From NCBI RefSeq assembly GCF_004359505.1, contig NZ_SCWE01000002.1, positions 310,001-374,000 on the forward strand: 64,000 nt of DNA. Reading direction: 5' to 3'. The notes under the pieces are model-generated. The model made no database searches. It had not been told where the DNA came from and worked only from the letters and a program-made list of their open reading frames with translations. Made by a program: the position numbers and the translations under genes. The DNA comes from Macrococcus hajekii (lineage in GTDB: Bacteria > Bacillota > Bacilli > Staphylococcales > Staphylococcaceae). Of this stretch, positions 1 to 7,964 are shown in pieces (positions within the stretch are counted from its first letter, which is position 1; the number at the start of each line of letters is the position of its first letter).

Positions 1-900
1 ATACCGGTTGATAAAGAAGATGAATTAACAGGTGGAAAAGCACCTTTAATTATGGGACATGAGTTTTCTGGAACAATTGTTGAAGTTGGAAGTGAGGTTA
101 ACGGTTTCAAAGTAGGCGATCGTGTATCAGTCAATCCCACAATTACTCATGGTAAAAGTATTGACGAATTAGACGTATATGATGGATTTAGCTTTATTGG
201 CTTACACACTGATGGTGGATTCACTGATTTAGTGAACGTGCCAGAGGTAAACGTTTATCACTTACCAGATTCAGTATCATTACGTGTCGCTGCAACAATT
301 GAGCCCTTAGCGGTAGGTGTTCAAGCCGTAAAAGAAAGTGAAATAGAATTCGGGGATACAGTGGCAATCTTTGGAGCTGGCCCAATCGGTCTATATACGA
401 CATTAGCCGCACGTGCAGCAGGTGCAAGAAAAATCATTGTATTAGATTTGTCTAAAGAACGTCTAGAAAAAGCATTAGAATGTGGTGCAACTGACGTAAT
501 TAATTCTGGTGAAGTAGATCCTATTGAGGCGATAAAATCTATTGTTCCTGGAGGCGTTGATCGATCATTTGAAGTTGCTGGTGTAGAACAAACATTCAAA
601 CAAGCAATAGATGCAACTCGCCCTCGAGGTAAAATGGTTATTGTATCAATTTTCGCTGGTGATATTTCTTGGCCACCTTTACAATTAACTAATACAGGCG
701 TTCAAATTACTTCTACCATTGCTTATTCAAGAGCAAGCTACCAACAAACGATTGATTTATTAGGTAGTGGACAAGTTGATACTGAAAATACAATCACAAA
801 AGAGATTGAATTAAATGATATTGTTACTGAAGGTTTTGAAACATTAACAAACGATAAAAGCCAAGTAAAAATCTTAGTTAAACTAAATGGTGAAAGCTAA
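1..900 (+). CDS. (R,R)-2,3-butanediol dehydrogenase, 5' end outside window
   Basis: Zinc-dependent medium-chain dehydrogenase that should interconvert acetoin and 2,3-butanediol with NAD(H). The frame is open from base 1, so the N-terminus lies left of the window; the first in-window ATG at 52 is internal, in the conserved GHEFSG segment that carries a catalytic zinc ligand. A Rossmann nucleotide-binding loop (GAGPIGL) follows. The lobe that holds the structural zinc cysteines in classical alcohol dehydrogenases has no cysteine here, as in the butanediol dehydrogenase branch. A hairpin terminator follows at 984. Substrate assignment is by family resemblance; another polyol dehydrogenase is possible. 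Confidence 0.85.
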   Translation: MPVDKEDELTGGKAPLIMGHEFSGTIVEVGSEVNGFKVGDRVSVNPTITHGKSIDELDVYDGFSFIGLHTDGGFTDLVNVPEVNVYHLPDSVSLRVAATIEPLAVGVQAVKESEIEFGDTVAIFGAGPIGLYTTLAARAAGARKIIVLDLSKERLEKALECGATDVINSGEVDPIEAIKSIVPGGVDRSFEVAGVEQTFKQAIDATRPRGKMVIVSIFAGDISWPPLQLTNTGVQITSTIAYSRASYQQTIDLLGSGQVDTENTITKEIELNDIVTEGFETLTNDKSQVKILVKLNGES

Positions 901-983
901 GTTATTGTTTCTCATACTTTGTTAACTTGATAGATATTAGATATAATTTCATAGGTAGACAATAGAAAATATAATTAGTGCTG

Positions 984-1014
984 AGGCTATGCTTTTATAA
1001 GTATAGCCTTTTTT
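984..1014 (+). terminator. Intrinsic terminator of the butanediol dehydrogenase gene
   Basis: The arms GGCTATGCTT and AAGTATAGCC pair around a short TTAT loop (one G-T pair) and are followed by TTTTTT. Confidence 0.75.
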
Positions 1015-1180
1015 AATGAAATTTTTATTTATTCCTCAGTTCAATAATTGTAGAAAACGATATATACTGATTAATTATTACAACATCACCTTCTCGAGTC
1101 CTTTATTGAATGCTTAATAATCTCTAATTCTTCTTTTATTTTATTGTACATATTTTTCATCCCTTTAACCTCAATGTAAT

Positions 1181-1206
1181 TGGTCTGTCAACATAATATT
1201 GGACAG
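1181..1206. mobile_element. Isolated terminal fragment of the IS3-type element
   Basis: The first 21 bases (TGGTCTGTCAACATAATATT plus G) exactly equal the inverted right end of the IS copy ending at 8834, and the match continues at 25 of 26 bases before diverging. No transposase sequence follows. The next bases (GACAGACCA) make a 9-bp inverted repeat with the start of the fragment. Reads as a scar left by excision or deletion of an IS copy. Confidence 0.7.
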
Positions 1207-1212
1207 ACCAAG

Positions 1213-1242
1213 ATGATACGCTTGAGGGTATCGATTAAGACG
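1213..1242. repeat. SCC att-like sequence (scar)
   Basis: ATGATACGCTTG differs by one base from ATGATACGCCTG in the 3' end of rlmH (19510 region). The adjoining TATCGATTAAGACG differs by one base from TATCGGTTAAGACG at 17650. This pairing of an rlmH-like core with a TATCGGTTAAG tail recurs at 13693 and 17634, so I read it as a degenerate SCC-type integration end. Inference from sequence similarity only. Confidence 0.5.
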
Positions 1243-1299
1243 AGGATTTTCCTTATCACTTACTTCATCATTTTTAATGAACGCTAAGTCAAACGCTCA

Positions 1300-1671
1300 T
1301 CATGACAAATAATCTTCGGCTTGTTCTCCATGTTTCTTGCCGTATGATTCCATCATTCTTAATATCGGTAAAATTTCCATCCCCATTTCAGTCAATGAAT
1401 ATTCCACACGCGGCGGTACTTCTGGGTGTACTTTACGATGTATAAGACCGTCATTTTCTAATTCCTTTAATTGTTTCGTGAGCGATCCTTGTGAAATACC
1501 AGATAGAAATTTTTTAATTTCACTAAAGCGTTTCTTCTCATCCTTTAAAAACCATAAAATAAAGTATTTCCACCGTCCAGATAATAGATTTTGCGTAAAT
1601 CCAATACCATATAGATCTCGTTTATTAATGATGATAGAATCATCAAAACCATATTTACAGATTTTTGCCAT
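1300..1671 (-). CDS. HxlR-family winged-helix transcriptional regulator
   Basis: A 123-residue protein of usual HxlR length. A winged helix-turn-helix occupies about residues 30-105: LLSGRWKYFILWFL, then the recognition region GISQGSLTKQLKELENDGL and the wing with the PRVEYSLTEMG signature. Family members are dimeric repressors or activators often responsive to electrophiles or aromatic compounds. There are two N-terminal cysteine-containing stretches at most (Cys6), so redox sensing would rest on one residue. The gene diverges from the flavin monooxygenase at 1798, with a palindrome in between, so it probably controls that gene. Effector unknown. Confidence 0.9.
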   Translation of the reverse strand: MAKICKYGFDDSIIINKRDLYGIGFTQNLLSGRWKYFILWFLKDEKKRFSEIKKFLSGISQGSLTKQLKELENDGLIHRKVHPEVPPRVEYSLTEMGMEILPILRMMESYGKKHGEQAEDYLS

Positions 1672-1693
1672 TCAAACCCCGTCCTTATACAAG

Positions 1694-1711
1694 AGTACTA
1701 AAAATAGTACT
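1694..1711. promoter_or_regulatory. Candidate HxlR operator
   Basis: AGTACT, a six-base A-rich spacer and AGTACT form an inverted repeat in the 126-bp divergent gap. A TATATAAT-like -10 for the plus-strand gene lies at 1753-1760. Location and symmetry suit a dimeric regulator; binding is inferred. Confidence 0.5.
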
Positions 1712-1797
1712 AACTCATTATTTATTGCCGTCTTCTCAAACTTAATAATCAGTATATAATTTATACTACGTTAACTCAAACAAAGAAGGAGCTTATC

Positions 1798-3138
1798 ATG
1801 ACAATTAATAAAAGAGATGGCAAGATGAAATTGGCTTTACAGATGGTATCAGGATATGGTGGTGAATTTAAAACGTGGCGTCTGCCTGGTGCTGCGGCAG
1901 ACGCCTATACGAATATGGATTATTATGTCGAAAATGCCAAAATGGCTGAAAAAGGTAAAATTCATACGTTATTTATTGCTGATACGCCTGCACTGCCAAA
2001 TGATCTATCCACTAATTCTCCGATGCACCCGATGGATCCGACGATTGCCTTGGCGGCTGTTGCACGTGAAACAAAACATATCGGTCTCGTATCTACCTAT
2101 TCAACCACCTATACTGAACCCTATAACTTAGCACGTACATTAAAAACATTAGACGTTATCAGTAACGGACGCATGGGATGGAATGCTGTAACGACTTCTA
2201 ATCATGAAGCTGCAGCCAACTTTGGAAGACCCCTGCCAGATCGTGATACTCGGTATGAAATGGCTCAAGAACACATTGAAGCAGTCCAGACACTATGGGG
2301 TACATTTGGTAAGGATGCTTATATTCATAACCAGAAAACGGGTGAATATGTAGATATGTCAAAAGTTGAACTGGGTAACTACCGAGGTAAACACTATCAA
2401 ACACGAGGACCCTTACCCATTCCGGCATCACCTCAAGGGCAGCCTCCTATCTTTCAAGCAGGCGGTGGCGACAAAGGCCTGGAACTAGCTGGTCGATTCG
2501 CTTCAGGGGTTTATGCCAATCCATTTACAAAAGAAGATGCGAAACTCCACCGCATGATGCTGCGTAAAAGTGCTGAAGCTCATGGTCGTAAGGCGGATGA
2601 TATTAAAATGTTTGCAGGATTTATGTTCTCAATTGGTAAGACAAAAGAAGAAGCAATGGAACGTCGATATATGATACAGCAATTCGCTCCGAGAGAAACC
2701 GCCCATCATGTTGAATATTTAGGTCATATGGTCGGTTTACGATTGAGTGTCAATACAATAGATATCACAGAACCGTTACCTCAAAGTTTAATTAATCAGA
2801 TGTACCCATCACCAATGGATCCTCGTGCAGAAAAAGCATTCGAATTATTAAAGACAGGTATGTCAATTAAAGATGTACTCGCGAATGGTGTGATTAACTA
2901 CCATCCAGTTGTTGTCGGTACACCTGAAATGGTAGCTGACTTCTTGGAGGAATGGTATCTAGCCGATGCGACAGACGGATTCTCGATAGTCCCTGACTCC
3001 TCACATGATGGGATTAAAGATTTCGTAGAACTTGTGGTCCCTATTTTACAGGAACGCGGATTATTCCATACAGAATATGAAGGCGAAACATTAAGAGACC
3101 ATCTAGGCGTGTCGTATGAATATGGATTGACTTATTAA
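1798..3138 (+). CDS. NtaA/SnaA/DszA-type FMN-dependent monooxygenase (first paralog)
   Basis: A 446-residue luciferase-fold monooxygenase of the nitrilotriacetate monooxygenase group, which uses reduced FMN and oxygen on small heterocyclic or sulfur/nitrogen compounds. Seen: the N-terminal MKLALQMVSG strand, the NGRMGWNAVTTSNHEAAANFG segment typical of the family around residues 122-142, the QGQPPIFQAGGG flavin-side motif, and the conserved C-terminal PILQERGLFHTEYEGETLR. AGAAGGAG at 1784-1791 fits the ATG at 1798. It needs reduced flavin from a partner; the Rossmann protein 39 bp downstream is a candidate helper. A paralog lies at 6276. Substrate unknown. Confidence 0.9.
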   Translation: MTINKRDGKMKLALQMVSGYGGEFKTWRLPGAAADAYTNMDYYVENAKMAEKGKIHTLFIADTPALPNDLSTNSPMHPMDPTIALAAVARETKHIGLVSTYSTTYTEPYNLARTLKTLDVISNGRMGWNAVTTSNHEAAANFGRPLPDRDTRYEMAQEHIEAVQTLWGTFGKDAYIHNQKTGEYVDMSKVELGNYRGKHYQTRGPLPIPASPQGQPPIFQAGGGDKGLELAGRFASGVYANPFTKEDAKLHRMMLRKSAEAHGRKADDIKMFAGFMFSIGKTKEEAMERRYMIQQFAPRETAHHVEYLGHMVGLRLSVNTIDITEPLPQSLINQMYPSPMDPRAEKAFELLKTGMSIKDVLANGVINYHPVVVGTPEMVADFLEEWYLADATDGFSIVPDSSHDGIKDFVELVVPILQERGLFHTEYEGETLRDHLGVSYEYGLTY

Positions 3139-3176
3139 TATAATCGTTAAAAATAATATGAGCTAGGAGAATGAAT

Positions 3177-3902
3177 ATGAACATAGGAATTATCGGTGCC
3201 GGCCCGATCGGCACAACCCTCTCACAACATTTGTTTAACACAGAACATGACGTTAAAATTGCTGACACCAGATCGATTAAAAAATTAGAAGGGAAAGACT
3301 TTAAAGGGAAAGCAGTAACTTTTGATGAAGTGATTCAAAATATTGATGTGTTAATCATCTCTCTACCTTTCCATGTTATACCTACAATTAAAGAAAAATT
3401 AGCACCACTTGATGACGATACTATCATCGTCGATACAACAAACTATTACCCATTCAGAGATGGCAACATTCAGGCAATTGACGAAGGAAAAGTCGAAAGT
3501 GTCTGGGTAGCTGAGCAAATTGAAAAACCTGTTATTAAAGCATTTAACCACTTACTTGCAATGACACTACAAAATATTACATCAGCTGATGGATCAAAAA
3601 TTGCCATGGCGATTTCTGGAGATAACCAAAGCCATAAAGATATTATTGCAAAAATGATTCATAAAATAGACATCGATGTTGTTGATAATGGTGATTTAAA
3701 CAACTCCTGGAGACATCAACCAGGTTCTCCTGCATATTGTACTGAACTTAATCAGTCACAATTAGAACGTGCATTACAACTAGCGTACAAATCTGCCACA
3801 CCGATTCATCGTGACGAAGTAATGAATCATTTCAGACCTGACATGCAGCATGAAGATATCGTCGCCATGAACAGAAAAGTATATGGTGCGGGTCATCTAT
3901 AA
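3177..3902 (+). CDS. Rossmann-fold NADP oxidoreductase, F420-reductase-like family
   Basis: About 241 residues starting at MNIGIIG with a GAGPIG dinucleotide-binding loop at the extreme N-terminus, then the alpha/beta pattern VLIISLPFHVIPTIKE and IIVDTTNYYP of the coenzyme-F420-dependent NADP reductase superfamily. Staphylococcaceae are not known to make F420, so true F420 use is doubtful and it more likely reduces another substrate. The ATG at 3171 is only one base from AGGAG; the ATG at 3177 has proper spacing. It lies 39 bp behind the monooxygenase and is probably cotranscribed. Confidence 0.8.
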   Translation: MNIGIIGAGPIGTTLSQHLFNTEHDVKIADTRSIKKLEGKDFKGKAVTFDEVIQNIDVLIISLPFHVIPTIKEKLAPLDDDTIIVDTTNYYPFRDGNIQAIDEGKVESVWVAEQIEKPVIKAFNHLLAMTLQNITSADGSKIAMAISGDNQSHKDIIAKMIHKIDIDVVDNGDLNNSWRHQPGSPAYCTELNQSQLERALQLAYKSATPIHRDEVMNHFRPDMQHEDIVAMNRKVYGAGHL

Positions 3903-3929
3903 AAAAGATTTCAAATAAGGTCTTTTTTT
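3901..3929 (+). terminator. Probable intrinsic terminator
   Basis: AAAAAAGA and TCTTTTTTT pair around a 12-base loop right at the end of the oxidoreductase gene. The stem is AT-rich, so efficiency is uncertain. Confidence 0.5.
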
Positions 3930-3942
3930 AAAATTTAGATTG

Positions 3943-4270
3943 TCAAATTAAGCCAGACAATTTCTCATCTTCAATAAAACTCATAAATACTTCCAAAGGT
4001 GTTCTATACCCTAGAGATTTTCTAGGACGATGATTGATATTTTGAGCAATACTGATGATATGATCGCCAGTGACTAGATCGAAGTCTAGTTCTTTATCTA
4101 ATCCACTACGTCTAAGTATCCCGTTAGAATGTTCATTCAGGCCCCGCTGCGATGGAGTCCCTGAATCAGCGAAGAAGTTTGAGATATCATGACAGTTAGA
4201 GATCGTTTTCCAGCTAGAGAATTCCTTACCACAATCAAATGTAATTGATTTAAAAATATTCCGTTTTTCA
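3943..4270 (-). pseudogene. IS30-family transposase, C-terminal fragment
   Basis: The minus strand reads an unbroken frame of about 108 codons that has no start. It contains SITFDCGKEFSSWK, FFADSGTPSQRGLNEHSNG and INHRPRKSLGYRTPLEVF, the catalytic-core second half of IS30-type DDE transposases, and ends with TGA at 3943-3945. The N-terminal DNA-binding half is gone; sequence right of 4270 is unrelated. A dead remnant. Confidence 0.85.
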
Positions 4271-4365
4271 CACTATCTAACCTCTTTATTATAGAACACA
4301 ATGAGTTTCTACATCATTTTTTAGTGAACGAAAGGAATTGACATACTACCTTTAGCATGATACCG

Positions 4366-4397
4366 TTATTTCGAAATGTTTGGAAATAATAAAAGAA
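4366..4397. promoter_or_regulatory. Candidate ArsR-family operator, first copy
   Basis: TTATTTC and GAAATAA form an interrupted inverted repeat just upstream of the ArsR-type gene. TTATTTCGAAAT (4366-4377) recurs with one change at 4695-4706 before the MFS gene. Function inferred from position and repetition. Confidence 0.45.
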
Positions 4398-4409
4398 GGA
4401 GCCATGGCT

Positions 4410-4670
4410 ATGGAAATTGAGCAAATGGTAAAAATTCATAAAGCATTGGGTGATCGTACTAGATATTTAATCATGCAGTCAGTCATTAAAAATAAAAGTA
4501 TCTGCCCCGGAATGTTATGTGAAGAGATGCAGAATGTTGCTTCCTCAACGATGTCACATCATTTAAGATTACTGGCTGATAGCGGCCTAATCATTCCTGA
4601 AAAACAAGGAACTTATATTTTTTATCGTCCTAATCAGCCAATAGTTGATCTTTTTTTTCAAGATATTTAA
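4410..4670 (+). CDS. ArsR-family winged-helix repressor
   Basis: An 86-residue ArsR/SmtB-type winged helix protein: KALGDRTRYLIMQSV for the first helices and STMSHHLRLLADSGLI for the recognition helix, ending in a beta wing (GTYIFYRPN). The metal-box ELCVCDL is replaced by ICPGMLCEEM, which keeps two cysteines but not the classical CVC spacing, so metal sensing is doubtful. The frame can begin at TTG 4380 or ATG 4404, but AGAAGGA at 4394-4400 is best spaced for ATG 4410. It likely represses the MFS exporter downstream and itself through the repeated TTATTTCGA sites. Confidence 0.85.
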   Translation: MEIEQMVKIHKALGDRTRYLIMQSVIKNKSICPGMLCEEMQNVASSTMSHHLRLLADSGLIIPEKQGTYIFYRPNQPIVDLFFQDI

Positions 4671-4694
4671 CCGGCTCATATATTTATTTAAACC

Positions 4695-4706
4695 TTATTT
4701 CGATAT
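4695..4706. promoter_or_regulatory. Candidate ArsR-family operator, second copy
   Basis: TTATTTCGATAT matches the site at 4366 in 11 of 12 bases and lies 43 bp upstream of the MFS gene start. Inferred shared control. Confidence 0.4.
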
Positions 4707-4748
4707 TTTTAGAATTATAAAATAGTTAAATTTGACAATAGGAGATTC

Positions 4749-6155
4749 ATGATGACGAAACAATACAATTCAAAAGCCATTCTTATGGCAATTCTCATCT
4801 GTGCATTTGCAGGTATGTTCAGCGAAACAGCATTAAATATAGCCATTACAAGATTAATGGAAGTATTTGATATTACGGCTCCCACTGCACAGTGGTTAAC
4901 AACAGGCTATTTGCTGACATTAGGTGTGGTAATGCCCGTAAGTGGGATATTAATTCAATCAGTTCCAACGAGACAATTATTTTTTGGTGCGACAACAAGT
5001 TTAGCGTTAGGTACTTTTCTTGCCGCCCTGTCAGTTAACTTTGAAATGTTAATGTTTGCAAGAGTATTACAGGCACTAGCGATGGGCATTTTGTTACCAT
5101 TAATGTTCAACACTGTAATGGTCATCTTTCCTATGGAAAAACGGGGTTCTGCTATGGGAATGATAGGCCTTGTTCTTTCATTTGCACCAGCCTTGGGACC
5201 TGCAGTAAGTGGCATATTAATACAATACATGTCTTGGAGAATGATTTTCTGGTTGTTATTACCGTTTATATTATTCGGCATTTTCGTTGCATATAAAAAT
5301 TTAGAGAATGTAACTGAAGTTAAAAAACAGAAAATCGACATCTTGTCAGTAGTATTATCAACATTAGGTTTTGGATCTATTGTCTATGGCTTCAGTTTAA
5401 TGGGGGAATCATTTACCAATCCAACAGCACTTATCATTGTCGGCATAGGTATTGTCGCATTAATTGGATTTGTCTTACGTCAAAATAGAGAAGAACCACT
5501 GCTAAATCTTTCAGTCTTTAAATATCCAATTTATGTGATGGGCATGCTGCTTGTATTAATGTGTATGTTTACAGCAATGAGTACAATGATTATTCTGCCG
5601 ATGTATATGCAAACGGGCGTAGGCTTATCAGTGCTCATCACAGGATTAATGTTGTTACCAGGTAGTATTGTAAACGGCAGTCTTCAATTAATGGCGGGAA
5701 GAATCTTTGATGCATATGGTCATAAGGTCCTAATCATCCCCGGCTTAATTATCATGTTGATTTCATTGTTCATCTTTACAACATTAACACCTGAGTCAAA
5801 CATTGCTCTTATTGTGTTATCACATGTAATCTTAATGGGGGGCATTGCTATTGTTTGGACTGGTGCTCAAACATATGGAATGAACCAATTATCACCTCAT
5901 TTGTATCCTCATGGTTCGGCGGTATTAAATACATTACTTCAAGTCAACGGAGCAGTAGGTACTGCAATTGCAGTAAGTATATTGACAATTGGTAAAAACA
6001 AATATTTAAAAACAAATAATAATATTTCTGATGCTATCGTGTATGGTTCAAATCATGTATTTATCATGCTGCTTATAATTGTCGGAATTGGATTCATCGT
6101 TGGATTAATGTTATCCAATAATAAAATTATCAAGAAACTAAAAAGAAGTATTTAA
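4749..6155 (+). CDS. MFS multidrug exporter, DHA2 (EmrB/QacA) type
   Basis: A 468-residue integral membrane protein with about 14 predicted hydrophobic segments, the DHA2 layout. The first helix carries FSETALNIAITRLMEVF followed by TAQWLTTGYLLTLGVVMPVSG, the usual EmrB/QacA opening, and the motif-C-like GLVLSFAPALGPAVSGIL lies around residues 137-154. It should export drugs or toxic organics by proton antiport. AGGAG precedes the ATG at 4749 (ATG 4752 is also possible). It lies between an ArsR-type repressor and a second flavin monooxygenase, suggesting joint handling of a toxic compound. Substrate unknown. Confidence 0.88.
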   Translation: MMTKQYNSKAILMAILICAFAGMFSETALNIAITRLMEVFDITAPTAQWLTTGYLLTLGVVMPVSGILIQSVPTRQLFFGATTSLALGTFLAALSVNFEMLMFARVLQALAMGILLPLMFNTVMVIFPMEKRGSAMGMIGLVLSFAPALGPAVSGILIQYMSWRMIFWLLLPFILFGIFVAYKNLENVTEVKKQKIDILSVVLSTLGFGSIVYGFSLMGESFTNPTALIIVGIGIVALIGFVLRQNREEPLLNLSVFKYPIYVMGMLLVLMCMFTAMSTMIILPMYMQTGVGLSVLITGLMLLPGSIVNGSLQLMAGRIFDAYGHKVLIIPGLIIMLISLFIFTTLTPESNIALIVLSHVILMGGIAIVWTGAQTYGMNQLSPHLYPHGSAVLNTLLQVNGAVGTAIAVSILTIGKNKYLKTNNNISDAIVYGSNHVFIMLLIIVGIGFIVGLMLSNNKIIKKLKRSI

Positions 6156-6178
6156 TTCAAGATGCAGGGTTTCTGTAC

Positions 6179-6213
6179 AGTCATTATAAGATGTTCAGAT
6201 TATCATAATGACT
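6179..6213. promoter_or_regulatory. Inverted repeat upstream of second monooxygenase
   Basis: AGTCATTAT and ATAATGACT are separated by 17 bases and lie 63 bp before the ATG at 6276. No T-run follows, so an operator is likelier than a terminator. Regulator unknown. Confidence 0.3.
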
Positions 6214-6275
6214 ATTGATTGTGCTTTAGGGCATATCCATATGAAGATACGACAGGAAATCAGAAGGAGTTAGCT

Positions 6276-7610
6276 ATGGATAAAAATAATAAACAAATGT
6301 TGCTCGGATTGGGATTTACAGGTGCATACGGTGCAAATGCTAAAGCATGGAAAAGTGAAGGCGTCACTGGTCATATTTATCCAGATATTGAGGCAGATAT
6401 TCGTTACGCTCAACTTGCTGAAAAAGGAAAATTTCAGTTTCTTTTTATAGGTGACTTCCCTGGTGCAATACCGAATGATAATAGTGAGGTGCCATCAATG
6501 ACGCTAGAACCTATTATTACCGCCACTGCAATTCTACAAAGAACAAAAAACATCGGTATAGCAGCGACTGTACATACTCAGTGGAATGTCCCTTATACTG
6601 TCGCACGTCAATTTAAGGGAATCGATTTAATGAGTGGCGGACGTATTGCCTGGAATGCTGTTACGGGATCAAGCCCAAAAGTAGCACAACTTTTTGGGGT
6701 GAACTTAATGGACCGACAATCACGTTACGAAAGTCATTATGAATTTGTTGAGGCTGTCCAGCAGTTCTGGGCAACTTGGGGAGAAGATGCCCTTAAAGCT
6801 GATAGAGAAACCGGTGTCTTTGCTGATTACAGACAAGTAAAACCTGTTTATATATCCGGCAAATACACGCAGGCAAATGGTGCTTTACCTATTCCACCAT
6901 CTTCTCAAGGACAACCCGTCATCTTTCATTCTGGTGGGTCTCCCGCCAGTATCGCATTTGCCGGTCGCTATGCGAATGCAATGATTGGTGAAGTATGGAC
7001 AATAGAACAAGGTATTGAAACACGAAAAGCACTCCGTCAGGCAGCGATAGATGCCGGCCGAAATCCGGATGAGATCAAATTTATCGCAGGACTTATGCCG
7101 GTTATTGCAGATTCTAAGCGTGAAGCCATTGACCGTCATGCAACCTTTATGGATGAAAAGGTAGTTCAGCAACGTGTTTATCATATCGGAATGGTGTTAG
7201 GCTTAAGATTGACACCTGCTGACTTAGATCGCCCGATAGCACCAGAACTTTTAAACAGTGTAGAAATTGATAGTTATTCTGATCCTCGTATTGAAAATGT
7301 TTTAAAAGTAGCACATGAAGGCTGGACCTTACGTGATATCATTTATCACTCTGTCATTGATTATCATCCAGCAACATTAGGTGATGCAAAAGAAACGGCT
7401 GATCATCTGACTACGTGGTTTGAGGCAGGGGCAGCAGACGGATTCTGGATATTACCTGATGCTTATGAAACTGATTTACATCGCTTTGTAAATGAAGTGG
7501 TGCCTATCTTACAGGAACGTGGTATTTTCCATAAAGAATACGAAGGAGAGACCTTACGAAAAAATCTGGATGTTCCTTATCAGTATGGTGTAGACGAACG
7601 TTTAAGATGA
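6276..7610 (+). CDS. NtaA/SnaA/DszA-type FMN-dependent monooxygenase (second paralog)
   Basis: A 444-residue paralog of the protein at 1798 with the same landmarks: GGRIAWNAVTGSSPKVAQLFG, SSQGQPVIFHSGG, and the C-terminal PILQERGIFHKEYEGETLR. The frame stays open upstream to 6219, but AGAAGGAG at 6262-6269 marks ATG 6276 as the start. The stop TGA coincides with the first bases of the IS3-type element, so the element inserted exactly at the gene end; the protein looks complete by comparison with its paralog. Substrate unknown; needs reduced FMN. Confidence 0.88.
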   Translation: MDKNNKQMLLGLGFTGAYGANAKAWKSEGVTGHIYPDIEADIRYAQLAEKGKFQFLFIGDFPGAIPNDNSEVPSMTLEPIITATAILQRTKNIGIAATVHTQWNVPYTVARQFKGIDLMSGGRIAWNAVTGSSPKVAQLFGVNLMDRQSRYESHYEFVEAVQQFWATWGEDALKADRETGVFADYRQVKPVYISGKYTQANGALPIPPSSQGQPVIFHSGGSPASIAFAGRYANAMIGEVWTIEQGIETRKALRQAAIDAGRNPDEIKFIAGLMPVIADSKREAIDRHATFMDEKVVQQRVYHIGMVLGLRLTPADLDRPIAPELLNSVEIDSYSDPRIENVLKVAHEGWTLRDIIYHSVIDYHPATLGDAKETADHLTTWFEAGAADGFWILPDAYETDLHRFVNEVVPILQERGIFHKEYEGETLRKNLDVPYQYGVDERLR

Positions 7611-7682
7611 ATCGTCTACACTTAGTTGGACAATTTCTATGTGAATAGATATTGTTAATTTAAGAAGGTAGGCGATATATTT

Positions 7683-7964
7683 ATGTCACGTGAAAGAAGA
7701 AGTTTCAGTCTTGAATTTAAATTACAGATGGTCAAACTTTATGAGAACGGTAAGCCTAGAAATGAAATTGTACGTGAATATGACCTGACGCCTTCGGCAT
7801 TAGGAAAATGGATCAAACAGCATCAATCCACCGGGTCATTTCAGCACAATGATAATCTGAGCGATGAAGAGAAGGAACTAAAAAAATTACGCAAAGAGAA
7901 TCAGCAGCTGAAGATGGAGAATGACATTTTAAAGCAAGCAGCGCTGATCATGGGACGAAGATAG
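7683..7964 (+). CDS. IS3-family transposase OrfA
   Basis: 93 residues with a helix-turn-helix (RRSFSLEFKLQMVKLY to PSALGKWIKQH) and a C-terminal leucine-zipper-like heptad segment (LKKLRKENQQLKMENDIL), as in IS150-group OrfA. OrfB lies in the -1 frame. The codons ATT TTA AAG at 7926-7934 hold a T TTA AAG slippery heptamer (7928-7934), after which the -1 frame is open into orfB. That site is the probable frameshift point for OrfAB. Confidence 0.93.
   Translation: MSRERRSFSLEFKLQMVKLYENGKPRNEIVREYDLTPSALGKWIKQHQSTGSFQHNDNLSDEEKELKKLRKENQQLKMENDILKQAALIMGRR

Larger units (their letters stand above)
1015..1299. other. Gene-poor gap with IS and att scars
   Basis: No convincing gene. A 24-codon minus-strand frame (1086-1160, beginning MKNMYNKIKEELEIIKHS, behind an AAAGGG) could be a minigene or the head of a truncated gene. 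It is followed by an IS-end fragment (1181-1206) and an att-like sequence (1213-1242), listed separately. Confidence 0.4.

Noticed and set aside
1337-1759. 140-codon plus-strand frame opposite the HxlR gene
   Set aside because: Mirror of the regulator gene, without RBS or protein-like features.
3177-3902. True F420-dependent NADP reductase
   Set aside because: Fold similarity is clear, but F420 is not known in this lineage, so cofactor use was not claimed.
7863-7890. A-rich run in orfA as the frameshift site
   Set aside because: The -1 frame meets TGA shortly afterwards, before orfB.
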